Origin: Sedimenticola selenatireducens DSM 17993 | GTDB lineage: Bacteria; Pseudomonadota; Gammaproteobacteria; Chromatiales; Chromatiaceae | Reading direction: 5' to 3' | NCBI RefSeq assembly: GCF_000428045.1 | Contig: NZ_ATZE01000003.1 | Location: forward strand, 58,301 to 122,300 | DNA: 64,000 nucleotides | Part shown: positions 31,509 to 40,746 of the stretch, piece by piece | How positions within the stretch are numbered: position 1 is the stretch's first letter | Layout: every line of letters starts with the position of its first letter | Position numbers and translations under genes: made by a program | The notes under the pieces: model-generated | Database searches by the model: none | Told to the model about the DNA's origin: nothing | Seen by the model: the letters and a program-made list of their open reading frames with translations, nothing else

Positions 31509-32873
31509 ATGAAGCTGGGTGTTGTGATCCTTGCCGCAGGACAAGGGACAAGGATGAAATCTTCACTGCCCAAGGTGTTGCACCGCATCGCCGGCCGGCC
31601 GCTGGTGGGGCACGTGATAGACACCGCCAAGGCGCTGGGCGCGGACAAGGTGGTGGTGGTTTATGGCCATGGCGGCGATCAGGTACAGCAGGCGATTAAT
31701 GATCCAACCCTGGTGTGGGCAGAACAGGCCGAACAGCTCGGAACCGGTCATGCGGTCGAGCAGGCAATGTTCGCCATGGCCGATATGGACCGGGTGCTGG
31801 TGCTCTATGGCGATGTTCCCCTCACCCAGCAAACGACCCTGAACAGCCTGATCCAACAATCCCACGATACCGCGCTGGCGCTGCTCACCGTCACCCTGGA
31901 CGATCCCGCCGGTTATGGCCGTATCGTGCGGGTCGAGGGGCATGTCACCCGAATTGTTGAACAGAAAGATGCCTCGGAAATCGAGCAGCGTATCCGAGAA
32001 ATCAACACCGGCATCCTGATTGCCGACCGGGCGCGGCTCGCCGGCTGGCTCGGGCGGCTGGAGAGCAATAATGCCCAGGGCGAGTTTTATCTCACCGATG
32101 TCGTGGCGATGGCAGTGGATGAAGGCGTTGAGGTAAAGACCGCGCACCCCGTCGACAGCTTTGAAGTGGAAGGGGTGAATGACCGGGTTCAGCTCGCCAC
32201 GCTGGAGCGTCGACACCAACAGGTGCAGGCGGAACAGCTGATGCGTGAGGGGATCACCCTGCGTGATCCGGCCCGCTTCGACCTGCGTGGCCGCTTGCAG
32301 CATGGACAGGATGTAGAGCTGGATGTGAATGTGCTGATTGAGGGCGAAGTTACCCTGGGTGACGGCGTGCGGGTAGGTGCCAATACGGTGATCCGCAACA
32401 GCCATATTGCCGATGGCGTCTGGATCAAGGAGAACTGTGTGATCGAGGACTCGGAGGTTGGAGCGGACTCCATCATCGGTCCATTTGCCCGGCTGCGCCC
32501 CGCCACCACGCTGGCGGAGCGGGTGCATGTGGGCAACTTCGTCGAGATCAAGAAGAGCGACGTGGCCGCCGGCAGCAAGATCAACCACCTGAGTTATATC
32601 GGTGATACAACCATCGGCCATTCAGTGAATATCGGTGCCGGTACCATCACCTGCAACTACGACGGGGTGAACAAGTTCCGCACCGTGATCGGCGACAACG
32701 CCTTTATCGGTTCCGATACCCAACTGGTGGCGCCGGTTGAGGTCGGTGCGGGCGCCACCATCGGTGCCGGCTCCACCATCACCCGGGATGCCCCGGCAGA
32801 CACCCTGACCCTGAGCCGCGCCAAGCAGCTCAGCCTCAAGGGCTGGAAGCGGCCGGAGAAGCAGGGCGACTGA
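31509..32873 (+). CDS. glmU: Bifunctional N-acetylglucosamine-1-phosphate uridyltransferase / glucosamine-1-phosphate acetyltransferase
   Basis: 454 residues. N-terminal pyrophosphorylase with LAAGQGTRMKSSLPK and a C-terminal left-handed beta-helix of hexapeptide repeats; the acetyltransferase catalytic region NHLSYIGDTTIGHSVNIGAG is intact. Makes UDP-GlcNAc for peptidoglycan and LPS. Located 44 bp after slyD, before glmS. Confidence 0.97.
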   Translation: MKLGVVILAAGQGTRMKSSLPKVLHRIAGRPLVGHVIDTAKALGADKVVVVYGHGGDQVQQAINDPTLVWAEQAEQLGTGHAVEQAMFAMADMDRVLVLYGDVPLTQQTTLNSLIQQSHDTALALLTVTLDDPAGYGRIVRVEGHVTRIVEQKDASEIEQRIREINTGILIADRARLAGWLGRLESNNAQGEFYLTDVVAMAVDEGVEVKTAHPVDSFEVEGVNDRVQLATLERRHQQVQAEQLMREGITLRDPARFDLRGRLQHGQDVELDVNVLIEGEVTLGDGVRVGANTVIRNSHIADGVWIKENCVIEDSEVGADSIIGPFARLRPATTLAERVHVGNFVEIKKSDVAAGSKINHLSYIGDTTIGHSVNIGAGTITCNYDGVNKFRTVIGDNAFIGSDTQLVAPVEVGAGATIGAGSTITRDAPADTLTLSRAKQLSLKGWKRPEKQGD

Positions 32874-32945
32874 CCGGGGCGGTCTGCTTGGCCCGAATCA
32901 GGTAGGAAACCATTGCAGTTTTGTTCTAATGGTATTCAAAGCGTC

Positions 32946-32966
32946 CCTTCTCCCTCGGGGAGAAGG
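32946..32966. repeat. Hairpin repeat in the glmU-glmS gap
   Basis: Perfect 9-bp stem CCTTCTCCC / GGGAGAAGG with a TCG loop, followed by a GGACGAGGGG tail. It resembles the dispersed CCCTCTCCC...GGGAGAGGG...GTGAGGG repeats common in gammaproteobacterial intergenic DNA. Confidence 0.55.
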
Positions 32967-33088
32967 ACAGGACGAGGGGATTACAGCCTATGGCGACAGC
33001 CATTCAGAACCCGTTCTTCCTACGCTACGTCATGAACAAGCGGTGAGCAGACACAGCGTTCTCACCAGAAAGAAAAGGAAAACCAACC

Positions 33089-34915
33089 ATGTGTGGCATC
33101 GTAGGCGCCGTGGCGCGGCGAAACATTACCCCCATCCTGATTGAAGGACTGCGTCGACTGGAGTATCGCGGCTACGACTCGGCCGGTATCGCCATACGTG
33201 ACAGCTCAGGCCGCATCCAGCGCATCCGCTCGGTGGGCAAGGTCGCCTCACTGCAGCAGCGCATGGAGGAGAACCCCATCGCAGGCGAACTGGGTATTGC
33301 CCACACCCGCTGGGCCACCCACGGTATGCCGGCCGAGCGCAACGCCCACCCCCACATGAGCGGGGAGCAGGTCGCGGTGGTGCATAATGGCATTATCGAG
33401 AATCATGCCGAACTGCGCGAAGAGCTCACGGCCAAAGGTTACCGGTTCAGTTCCGAGACCGATACCGAGGTGATTGCCCATCTGCTGGCGGATGCCCTGA
33501 AGGCGGGGAACGACCTCTGTGGGGCATTCAGGTCGGTGGTTGGCCGCTTAGTGGGTGCTTACTCCCTCGCGGTCGCCAGCCCCGATGACCCGGACCGCAT
33601 TGTGGTGGCCCGGGCCGGCTCGCCGCTGGTGATCGGTCTGGGCGAGGGGGAGAATTTTGTCGCCTCCGATGTGTTTGCCCTGCTCACCGAGACCCAGCGC
33701 TTCATCTTCCTGGAAGAGGGTGACCTGGCCGACGTGCGGCGTGAAGGGGTGCAGGTGTTCGACAGCGAGGGTAATCCGGTGGAGCGTCCGGTGGTCTCCT
33801 CCAAGCTGAATCCGACCGCCACCGACAAAGGCCCCTACCGCCACTACATGCTGAAAGAGATCTTCGAGCAGCCCGCCGTGGTGGCCGAGACCCTGGAAGG
33901 ACGCATCCACAAGGGCCGCCTGCTGGAGGAGAGCTTTGGTTATGAAACCAAGGCGCTGCTGGACCGGACCCGGCGCATCCAGATCATCGCCTGCGGTACC
34001 TCCTACCATGCCGGCATGGTGGCCCGTTACTGGTTCGAAGAGGTTGGCATCCCGTGCAATGTGGAAGTCGCCAGCGAATACCGCTACCGCAAATCCGTGG
34101 TGTCGCCGGATACCCTGTTTGTCACCATCTCCCAGTCGGGGGAGACCGCCGACACCCTGGCCGCCCTGCGCGGCAGCCGGGAACAGGGCTACCTCGGCAG
34201 CCTGGTGATCTGCAATGTGCCGGAGAGCTCCCTGGTGCGCGAATCCGACGTGGCGTTGATGACCCGCGCCGGACCCGAGATCGGCGTCGCCTCCACCAAG
34301 GCGTTCACCACCCAACTGGTCGCCCTGCGGCTGCTGGTGCTGGCGCTGGCACGTCGCCAGGGAGTCGACCCGGAACAACTGACCGAATGGGTGGAGGAAC
34401 TGCACGCCCTGCCCCGCCAGATGGAAGTGGTGCTGCAACTCAATGATGAAATTGAACAGATGGCCGCCGGCTTTGCCGAGCGCAGCCACGCCCTGTTCCT
34501 CGGGCGCGGCCCCTTCTACCCCATCGCCATGGAGGGGGCGCTGAAACTCAAAGAGATCTCCTACATCCACGCCGAGGCCTACCCCGCCGGTGAACTGAAA
34601 CACGGCCCGCTGGCCCTGGTGGATGCCGAGATGCCGGTGGTCTGCGCCCTGCCCGATGATCCGCTACTGGAGAAGGTTCTCTCCAACCTGCAGGAGGTGC
34701 GCGCCCGTGGCGGTGAGCTGTTCCTGTTCAGTGACAAACGGGTGAAGATCGAGCTGGACAACTACCAGAGCCTGACCCTGGACGACATCTGCCCCACCAC
34801 CGCCCCCATCGTCTACACGGTACCGCTGCAACTGCTCTCCTACCACGTCGCCCTGCTCAAGGGCACCGATGTGGATCAGCCAAGGAACCTGGCCAAATCG
34901 GTGACGGTGGAGTAG
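33089..34915 (+). CDS. glmS: Glutamine--fructose-6-phosphate aminotransferase (isomerizing)
   Basis: 608 residues, standard length. N-terminal class II glutaminase with catalytic Cys exposed after Met ([11 protein letters not shown]), two SIS domains ([14 protein letters not shown] and the second around residue 460), and the conserved tail [18 protein letters not shown], which also forms part of the Tn7 attachment recognition sequence in other bacteria. The last 75 bp recur in diverged form at 36095-36169. Confidence 0.97.
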   Translation: MCGIVGAVARRNITPILIEGLRRLEYRGYDSAGIAIRDSSGRIQRIRSVGKVASLQQRMEENPIAGELGIAHTRWATHGMPAERNAHPHMSGEQVAVVHNGIIENHAELREELTAKGYRFSSETDTEVIAHLLADALKAGNDLCGAFRSVVGRLVGAYSLAVASPDDPDRIVVARAGSPLVIGLGEGENFVASDVFALLTETQRFIFLEEGDLADVRREGVQVFDSEGNPVERPVVSSKLNPTATDKGPYRHYMLKEIFEQPAVVAETLEGRIHKGRLLEESFGYETKALLDRTRRIQIIACGTSYHAGMVARYWFEEVGIPCNVEVASEYRYRKSVVSPDTLFVTISQSGETADTLAALRGSREQGYLGSLVICNVPESSLVRESDVALMTRAGPEIGVASTKAFTTQLVALRLLVLALARRQGVDPEQLTEWVEELHALPRQMEVVLQLNDEIEQMAAGFAERSHALFLGRGPFYPIAMEGALKLKEISYIHAEAYPAGELKHGPLALVDAEMPVVCALPDDPLLEKVLSNLQEVRARGGELFLFSDKRVKIELDNYQSLTLDDICPTTAPIVYTVPLQLLSYHVALLKGTDVDQPRNLAKSVTVE

Positions 34916-34950
34916 GTAAAGCGGTGGCTGAATGAAAAGGGAATTCAACG

Positions 34951-35823
34951 GTGACGGGTGACGACAAACAACTACCGCTGTTTGAAATGGAAGGGTCCCA
35001 GAGTGGTCTGGATAGATCTGGACCCTCCTCTGCGCCAGCACCGGAAAGTCCTTTCAGCAAGTACATCGTGTATGTTGACGAAAGCGGCGATCATAGCCTG
35101 CAGTCGATAGACCAGCAGTACCCTCTATTCGTGTTGGCATTCTGTGTGTTTCATAAGCGACATTACAGCGAGAGGGTTGTCTCTGCATTGGAGAAGTTCA
35201 AATTCAACTATTTCGGCCATGACCAAGTTATTCTGCATGAGAATGAAATCCGAAAGGAAAAGGGTGTATTCAATATTTTCCGAGGTCGAGATGAGAGGCT
35301 CCAGTTCCTTAATGAGTTAACAGACATCATTGAAAAAAGTAATTTTATTCTCGTTAGTTGTGTCATTGATAAGCGGGCTCTCTGTAAAAGGGGTGAACTA
35401 GACTCCAACCCTTATCACCTTGCTCTCGGCTTTTGTCTGGAAACTCTTTTCGAATTCCTGCAAGAGAAACATCAACACCAGAAAAAGACCCATGTCGTGG
35501 TCGAATGTCGCGGGAAAAAAGAGGATAACGAACTGGAGTTGGAGTTCCGGAGGATCTGTGATGGGAACAATCGGCTGGGGTTACCATTGCCGTTCGAGAT
35601 CATGTTTTCAGACAAGAAAGCAATGTCCTCGGGATTGCAGTTGGCTGACCTCGTTGCGCGTCCTATAGGTTTGAACCTCCTAAGACCCGAACAGGAAAAT
35701 CGTGCCTTTGAGGTATTAAAGCGAAAATTCTACTGTGACGGTGGGAGGAAGCATGTAGGCAGGGGTTATGAAGGGGTTGGCATGAAGATTTATCCTGTGC
35801 CAGAAAGCGAAAAGCCCCGATGA
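34951..35823 (+). CDS. DUF3800 family protein
   Basis: 290 residues. After a 38-residue Pro/Ser-rich leader the DUF3800 core begins with YIVYVDESGDHS; a later SSGLQLADLVARPIG is the other hallmark. DUF3800 has an RNase H-like fold with acidic residues (D, E, D) suggesting nuclease chemistry, but the biological role is unknown and members are common on mobile islands. GTG start at 34951. Codon use and base composition are visibly more AT-rich than glmS, and it is bracketed by two glmS tail copies, so acquisition by transfer is likely. Confidence 0.85.
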   Translation: MTGDDKQLPLFEMEGSQSGLDRSGPSSAPAPESPFSKYIVYVDESGDHSLQSIDQQYPLFVLAFCVFHKRHYSERVVSALEKFKFNYFGHDQVILHENEIRKEKGVFNIFRGRDERLQFLNELTDIIEKSNFILVSCVIDKRALCKRGELDSNPYHLALGFCLETLFEFLQEKHQHQKKTHVVVECRGKKEDNELELEFRRICDGNNRLGLPLPFEIMFSDKKAMSSGLQLADLVARPIGLNLLRPEQENRAFEVLKRKFYCDGGRKHVGRGYEGVGMKIYPVPESEKPR

Positions 35824-36094
35824 TACTCACCGAGGCTATGACGCCGACCGGGCACCCCCAATCCACTTGCCTGCATTATAGTTGACAAAAAAATAAGATC
35901 AAGAACTTATAAATATTGGATAACCTATTAATAATTTTGTGCTTTTGGAGGAGCGACAGAGGCATGAAATTTCAATCTTCTATAGAGCGGATGACCGCAT
36001 ACGAACATTATATGGTGCTCATGTCCGATCTAATTGTTTGATAAAACCAACACAGTAATGAATTAAATGTACCTGTGCTCTTCTGTTGCCCCAC
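35824..36094. other. AT-rich intergenic stretch after the DUF3800 gene
   Basis: About 270 bp of AT-rich DNA. A 25-codon reading frame (35964-36041, MKFQSSIERM start) sits 10 bases behind GGAGGAG, and TTGACA (35882-35887) lies upstream, but the -10 spacing is poor. I do not call a gene here. Confidence 0.4.
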
Positions 36095-36169
36095 TATCAC
36101 GCCACCTTGCACAAGGGTACCGATGTGGATCAGCCGAGGAGCTTCGCTAACCTAGCGACGGTGAAGTGA
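36095..36169 (+). pseudogene. Diverged second copy of the glmS 3' end
   Basis: By hand alignment 56 of 75 bases match the last 75 bp of glmS (34841-34915), without gaps and ending at the equivalent stop codon. It would encode [17 protein letters not shown] then ANLATVK, against [17 protein letters not shown] then AKSVTVE. Many differences are at third positions, so it looks like a glmS tail from another lineage or a displaced and decaying original tail. The rest of glmS is absent upstream. It brackets the DUF3800 gene. Confidence 0.85.
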
Positions 36170-36298
36170 ATGGGTGAGACAGATAGCCTGCAGTGCTCAA
36201 GATGCGGAATCATCGGTAGCGGTGTGTGTCGATATGAAAAATGCCATACTAAAAGCCATAGTAATAACCATATATTTATATGGCCAACTGGCCTGTGA
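36170..36298 (+). CDS. Possible Cys/His-rich micro-protein
   Basis: A 42-codon frame starting directly after the glmS-tail stop (TGAATG). It contains CSRC (residues 9-12), C20 and C25-H26 with further His, like a small zinc ribbon. No clear ribosome site, so translation would depend on an upstream frame. I cannot assign a family; it could be chance. Confidence 0.25.
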   Translation: MGETDSLQCSRCGIIGSGVCRYEKCHTKSHSNNHIFIWPTGL

Positions 36299-36384
36299 TT
36301 CTGCTATGTTTGATACCTGAGCATGGAAAGCTCGGAATGACATCCCGGGAAGGAAGCGATCAATCTAGCTAGGGTAAGCAATCT

Positions 36385-36666
36385 ATGAGCGCGAAAACCA
36401 CATACACTGATGAGCCGGTCGGCCCGATAGAGGTGGTGCCGGACTTTCTGCCGTCACCGGAAGAGCTTGTGTTCAAGGAAGATACGGTAAAGGTTACGAT
36501 CTCCCTGAGCAGGGAGAGCGTTGAGTTTTTCAAACATGAGGCCGAAAAGCATCATACTCAATACCAGAAGATGATCCGTCGGCTACTGGATGCCTATACA
36601 TTGGCCCATAAGCAGCCTTCGGCGAAACGTTCCGGCCGAAGAAAAAAAGACACGGATGAACGCTAA
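36385..36666 (+). CDS. BrnA/CopG-like ribbon-helix-helix antitoxin, orphan
   Basis: 93 residues. The central KVTISLSRESVEFFKHEAEK followed by QYQKMIRRLLDAYT is a ribbon-helix-helix DNA-binding domain of the BrnA antitoxin type; the C-terminus is basic. ATG with a modest upstream site. No BrnT toxin gene lies on either side, so it appears orphaned, either a remnant or a stand-alone regulator. Confidence 0.7.
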   Translation: MSAKTTYTDEPVGPIEVVPDFLPSPEELVFKEDTVKVTISLSRESVEFFKHEAEKHHTQYQKMIRRLLDAYTLAHKQPSAKRSGRRKKDTDER

Positions 36667-36755
36667 AGTGTGTAGGATCAGCCCAGTGTGCGTATTCAGG
36701 CGAAGTTGCGATTTTATTCTCGGAGTACGATAAGCAGGTATTCTAGGAGGAAACG

Positions 36756-37084
36756 ATGAGTCATCTAAAGATCATCAAAACCAATGCCGAGCACCAGGCT
36801 GCACTGGCCGAACTCGTGCGCCTGCTTGATAACGATCCTGCCGAGGGCAGCAAAGAGGAAGATGAGCTGGAGGTGCTGTCGATACTGGTCGAGCAGTATG
36901 AAGCCGTCAACTATCCGCTGGAATCGCCAGATCCGGTTGCGGCCATTCGTTTTCGCATGGAGCAGCGGGCTTGACCCAAAAGGATCTGATGCCTTTTATC
37001 GGCAGTGCCAGAAAGGTTTCCGAGGTGCTGATTCGGGAGCCAGGTATAGTGTTGCCGGCGGACAAAGCAATAGGAAAGCAATAG
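36756..37084 (+). pseudogene. HigA-type antitoxin gene broken by a frameshift
   Basis: The first frame (36756-36974) encodes 72 residues ending YPLESPDPVAAIRFRMEQRA, the N-terminal half of the HigA antitoxin family. In a different frame, starting at the TTG at 36971, the sequence continues as LTQKDLMPFIGSARKVSEVL, the family's HTH. One missing base near 36967-36970 explains the switch. After SEVL the similarity fades and the frame stops at 37082-37084, so the 3' part is also lost. No HigB toxin adjoins. A good GGAGG site precedes the ATG. Confidence 0.8.
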
Positions 37085-37165
37085 GAGCAGTGGACAGACC
37101 AGCAAGTTGCTGACCGATTAAATCTGTGTTCTATCCCCCATCATCTTAAAAAGCGCAATAACTCC

Positions 37166-37645
37166 ATGAGCCTAGTGAAAACAAAACAGCGCGTCGCCGA
37201 CCACGGAGAGGTTTTTACTCCCGAATGGATGGTTGAGGCGATGCTCGACCTCGTCAAGGATGAATCCGAGCGTATCGACTCCCGCTTTCTGGAGCCGGCG
37301 TGTGGGAGCGGCAATTTTCTTGTCCAGGTTCTCAAGCGGAAGCTCGTTGCTGTTCAGTGTAAGTTCGGGAAGTCAGACTTCGAAAAACAGCACTACGCGC
37401 TGCTGGCTCTGATGTGTATCTACGGTATCGAGCTGTTGGCGGATAACATTGCTGAGTGTCGTGCAAACATGCTGGAGATCCTCGCGGACTACCTGAACCT
37501 AGATGAATCGGATGACTTCTACCGGGCTGCTTCTCATGTGCTATCGCAGGGAGTAATTGGGGTCAGATTGAAAACTCAAAGCCGCCCACGTAGGATCTGG
37601 ATAGTTTTTTATCTGACCCAAACTATAAAGACAAAGACCGGATAA
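37166..37645 (+). pseudogene. N-terminal fragment of an adenine-specific DNA methyltransferase
   Basis: The first ~132 residues read as a restriction-modification type N6-adenine methyltransferase: VFTPEWMVEAMLDLV and SAM motif I FLEPACGSGNFLVQVL. It then ends abruptly after VLSQGV, where the DNA becomes an inverted TTGGGGTCAGAT / ATCTGACCCAAA pair, and the remaining ~25 residues look like non-coding translation. The catalytic NPPY/F motif IV is missing, so it cannot methylate DNA. It looks truncated by insertion or deletion at about 37557. Confidence 0.8.
37557..37622. repeat. Inverted repeat at the methyltransferase truncation point
   Basis: TTGGGGTCAGAT (37557-37568) and ATCTGACCCAAA (37611-37622) pair over 11 of 12 positions across a 42-base loop. 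GGGGTCAGA ends of this kind are frequent at small transposase-associated cassettes in gammaproteobacteria, suggesting a remnant mobile element; no transposase is seen. Confidence 0.55.
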
Positions 37646-37661
37646 ATTTGACTTCAGGTGG
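37618..37661. repeat. Dispersed ~44-bp repeat, copy A
   Basis: Starts CCAAACTATAAAGACAAAG and ends TTCAGGTGG. About 37 of 44 aligned positions match copy B at 47456-47498, with one single-base gap. The two copies flank the GGDEF-EAL / sox / ECF region in the same orientation. Confidence 0.65.
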
Positions 37662-37958
37662 TAATCCACTCGGAAATTGGTGGTTTTCCCGCCGCGACTG
37701 TCCATCCACATCGCGCTTTGATCCGGTTGACCCTGGTTGTATTAGGAAGTATTGTGCATACCACTTGGCAAACCATTCTGAACTGTATGCGACAAGTCTC
37801 CGGCCCAGAAGAAACAATAACAGCCGGACTGCAATATGCTTTTTATCCTATGACTGCCTTTCCCCCGCCGTCGCTGAAAAGATAAACCTACAGTTATACC
37901 TAGCAAAAAGTAACATTCTACGAGGGATACTCCGTGACGAAACAGGCTGGGAGGACCA
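37662..37958. other. Unassigned stretch before the GGDEF-EAL gene
   Basis: About 300 bp. Several short overlapping frames exist on both strands but none has a recognisable domain or ribosome site. Probably relics of the element that truncated the methyltransferase. Confidence 0.4.
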
Positions 37959-40481
37959 ATGGAAGGCAATAGCAGTATCGGGGAAACCATACGGCCGATC
38001 TTTATCCCGACCATTACACTGCTGAACCGCATCGGGTTTACCAAAAAATTTACCCTGCTGTGGCTGATGTCGTTGGTGGCGATCGCCGTAGTGGTGTACA
38101 GCCTGTTTGCCAGCCTTGACCAGGTTATCCGTTTATCGAAACGGGAGCTGCAAGGCCTGGTGCTGATTGAGCCGGTTTCCCGAACCATACAGTACCTCCA
38201 GCAACACCGCGGAATCTCGTCTGCGCTGCTCGGGGGGGGCGATATAATGAAGGGCAGGCGAGCCGTCAAGGAAAGGGAAGTCGCGGATGCATTCAGCGTA
38301 CTGGAAAGAAAATTACCTGCCCACCTGATCTCCAGCGAAGGCTTCCGGCATATCAAGGCGGAATGGGAGCGGTTACGTATAGATGGTCTTCACAAATCGG
38401 CGTATGAGAATTTCACCCAACATACCCGCTTGATCGAGCAGGTCCAGTTATTCAAGGAGCTTATTGCTGATGACTACGCGCTGATCACGGATGCGGAGCT
38501 CGCCACGTTCTATCTGATTGATACGACCGTCAGCAAAATTCCGTACGTAGTTGAACACCTCGGCCAGCTCCGTGCATACGGAACCTTCATTCTGGCTGCC
38601 AAACAGATTACCGAGCGCCAGATAATCACCATACACAACCTGATTGCTGAACTTGAAAGTACCCACCGTGAACTCTCGAACCGTATCGATAAGACCAGTC
38701 ATTACACCCCGGCAGCGGAGATATCACTCAGGGCGGCACATACGGGTATTGGCGATTCAACGACGCAGATAATCAAACTCGTGGAGTCAGATATCCTCAC
38801 CGGCAACTTTGTTACCCCCCCGGAGATATTCATGGATATGGCTACCACCGAGATCAACAATGGCTACGCGCAAATGCACCAGGTGCTGATGCCCGCTGCC
38901 AAAAATCTTATTGAGGAGCGTATTGCCAAGGCAAAAAATACGCTATATCTGAGTGTTGGCAGTGCCTTGCTACTAATGCTGCTGATAGTCTATATCTCGG
39001 TCAGTATCTACTACGCCATTATCGGTAACGTCAATTCGTTGATTCATTCTGCACGCGCATTTGCCGAAGGCGACCTGGACCAGCGAGTCAAAATCGACAC
39101 GCGTGATGAGCTCAGCCTGGTAGGCGATGGCCTTAATGCCATGTTTGAAGCGCGCAAGCAGGCTGAACAGGAAATCCATCAGCTGGTCTTCTATGATCCG
39201 CTCACTCACTTGCCGAATCGCCGCCTGTTATTGGACCGTTTACAGCAGGCAACAGCGATCAGCACACGCAGCGGCCGACATGGCGCAGTGCTGTTTCTGG
39301 ATCTGGATCTGTTTAAAAAGATAAATGACACAAAGGGTCATGCGATGGGTGACCTGATGTTGGTCGAGGTCGCACGCCGGTTGCAGTTCTGCGTTCGTGA
39401 AGGTGACAGCGTGGCACGGTTGGGTGGTGATGAGTTCGTGGTAGTGCTTGAAGATCTGAGCCTCCAGCCGGATGAGGCCGCCACTCACGCCGAAATCGTT
39501 GCAGAAAAAATCCGCGACGAGTTGAGCCGGCCATATATGTTGGAAGGTCAGGAGCACCATACTACAGTGAGTATCGGCATTGAACTGTTCCGCGCCCATA
39601 ACGAAAATTTGGGAAATTTGCTTAAGCATGCCGATGTGGCCATGTACCAGGCCAAAGCGGCGGGGGGCAATACCGTTCGCTTTTTTGATCCAAAGATGCA
39701 AGCGGTGCTGGACACGCGTTTAGCCATTGAAACGGATTTACGACAGGCGATCGCCAGGCAGCAATTCCTGCTTCAATACCAGATACAGGTTGACAGTTGT
39801 GGCAAGACGATCGGCGCGGAAGTGCTGTTGCGTTGGAAACATCCCGAGCGCGGATTTGTGTTCCCTGACCAATTCATTCCGCTGGCCGAGGAAACCGGAT
39901 TGATTCTGCCGATAGGGCTATGGGTCTTGCAGACTGCCTGCGCCCAGCTCAAGGCCTGGCAACAAGACGCGTTGACCCAAGACTTGATACTGGCAGTAAA
40001 CGTTAGCGCAAAACAGTTTCACCAGGCTGATTTTGTCGCGCAAGTGCGATGCGTATTGCTGGAAAGCGGTGCAAAACCTTCCCACCTGAAGTTGGAACTG
40101 ACCGAGAGCACCGTGTTGGGAAACATACAGGAAGCCATTGCCAAGATGCGCGAAATAAAGCAGCTCGGCGTGAACTTTTCGATGGATGATTTCGGCACCG
40201 GCTACTCGTCGCTAGCCTATCTGAAACGCCTGCCGCTGGATGAGGTCAAGATCGACCGCTCCTTCGTGTCCGACATCACCACCGACCAAAGTGATGCTGC
40301 CATCGTACAAGCCATCATAGGGATGACCAAGGCTCTGGGGTTGAACGTGATTGCTGAAGGGGTTGAAACCAGGGAACAGATGAACTTTCTAACCAAGCAT
40401 GGCTGTCACGCCTTTCAGGGCTACTTGTTTGGCAAGCCAGTACCGCTCAAGGAAGTTGAAGCATTGTTGCAAAAGGATTAA
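37959..40481 (+). CDS. GGDEF-EAL cyclic-di-GMP enzyme with periplasmic helical sensor
   Basis: 840 residues. TM helix 1 (about 30-50), a helical periplasmic nitrate/4HB-like sensor region (about 55-320, containing QYLQQHRGISSALLGG), TM helix 2 (about 325-345), HAMP (about 350-400), GGDEF domain with intact RLGGDEFVVVLED, and an EAL domain whose signature is EVLLRW, with the catalytic blocks ELTEST and MDDFGTGYSSLAYL present. Both cyclase and phosphodiesterase sites look functional. ATG at 37959 follows GGGAGG. No partner gene is adjacent. Confidence 0.92.
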   Translation: MEGNSSIGETIRPIFIPTITLLNRIGFTKKFTLLWLMSLVAIAVVVYSLFASLDQVIRLSKRELQGLVLIEPVSRTIQYLQQHRGISSALLGGGDIMKGRRAVKEREVADAFSVLERKLPAHLISSEGFRHIKAEWERLRIDGLHKSAYENFTQHTRLIEQVQLFKELIADDYALITDAELATFYLIDTTVSKIPYVVEHLGQLRAYGTFILAAKQITERQIITIHNLIAELESTHRELSNRIDKTSHYTPAAEISLRAAHTGIGDSTTQIIKLVESDILTGNFVTPPEIFMDMATTEINNGYAQMHQVLMPAAKNLIEERIAKAKNTLYLSVGSALLLMLLIVYISVSIYYAIIGNVNSLIHSARAFAEGDLDQRVKIDTRDELSLVGDGLNAMFEARKQAEQEIHQLVFYDPLTHLPNRRLLLDRLQQATAISTRSGRHGAVLFLDLDLFKKINDTKGHAMGDLMLVEVARRLQFCVREGDSVARLGGDEFVVVLEDLSLQPDEAATHAEIVAEKIRDELSRPYMLEGQEHHTTVSIGIELFRAHNENLGNLLKHADVAMYQAKAAGGNTVRFFDPKMQAVLDTRLAIETDLRQAIARQQFLLQYQIQVDSCGKTIGAEVLLRWKHPERGFVFPDQFIPLAEETGLILPIGLWVLQTACAQLKAWQQDALTQDLILAVNVSAKQFHQADFVAQVRCVLLESGAKPSHLKLELTESTVLGNIQEAIAKMREIKQLGVNFSMDDFGTGYSSLAYLKRLPLDEVKIDRSFVSDITTDQSDAAIVQAIIGMTKALGLNVIAEGVETREQMNFLTKHGCHAFQGYLFGKPVPLKEVEALLQKD

Positions 40482-40637
40482 CTACAATTGAGAGCCCGGA
40501 GAAGCTCTTCGCCATACAGCAAATTTATTTTTTCAGTTTAAGTCGTCTGAGTGATTTATTTACAACTAAAAACGGTGGCATTATTTGCCTGATCGAAGCC
40601 CTCACTCAGTCGCCAGTCGCCCTGCTCCCACAGCTTG
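40482..40637. other. Intergenic tail region, convergent genes
   Basis: Separates the GGDEF-EAL gene from the convergent sox operon. No gene or strong plus-strand terminator seen; only a weak 5-bp stem near 40490. Confidence 0.35.
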
Positions 40638-40672
40638 AAAAAAGCCGGCCCCGCCAATTGGCAGAAGCCGGC
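40638..40672 (-). terminator. Terminator of the sox operon
   Basis: On the minus strand GCCGGC (40672-40667), a 17-base loop that itself contains GCCAATTGGC, then GCCGGC (40649-40644) followed by six Ts. About 75 bp past the last gene. Confidence 0.8.
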
Positions 40673-40746
40673 ATCAAGTGTTGGATGGATTTACCTCAAA
40701 CCTGACTCTCCTTTTTGGGTATACAGCAAGATTGACAAGGCCGCGC

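Noticed and set aside
31563..32621. Long minus-strand ORF opposite glmU
   Set aside because: Shadow of a GC-rich gene; His/Gly-rich translation without motifs.
34841..34950. Active Tn7 insertion downstream of glmS
   Set aside because: No Tns genes, no Tn7-type end repeats seen; only the duplicated glmS tail suggests some past element.
35964..36041. 25-codon ORF with a GGAGG site
   Set aside because: Too short, poor promoter spacing and no recognisable features; noted only in the gap description.
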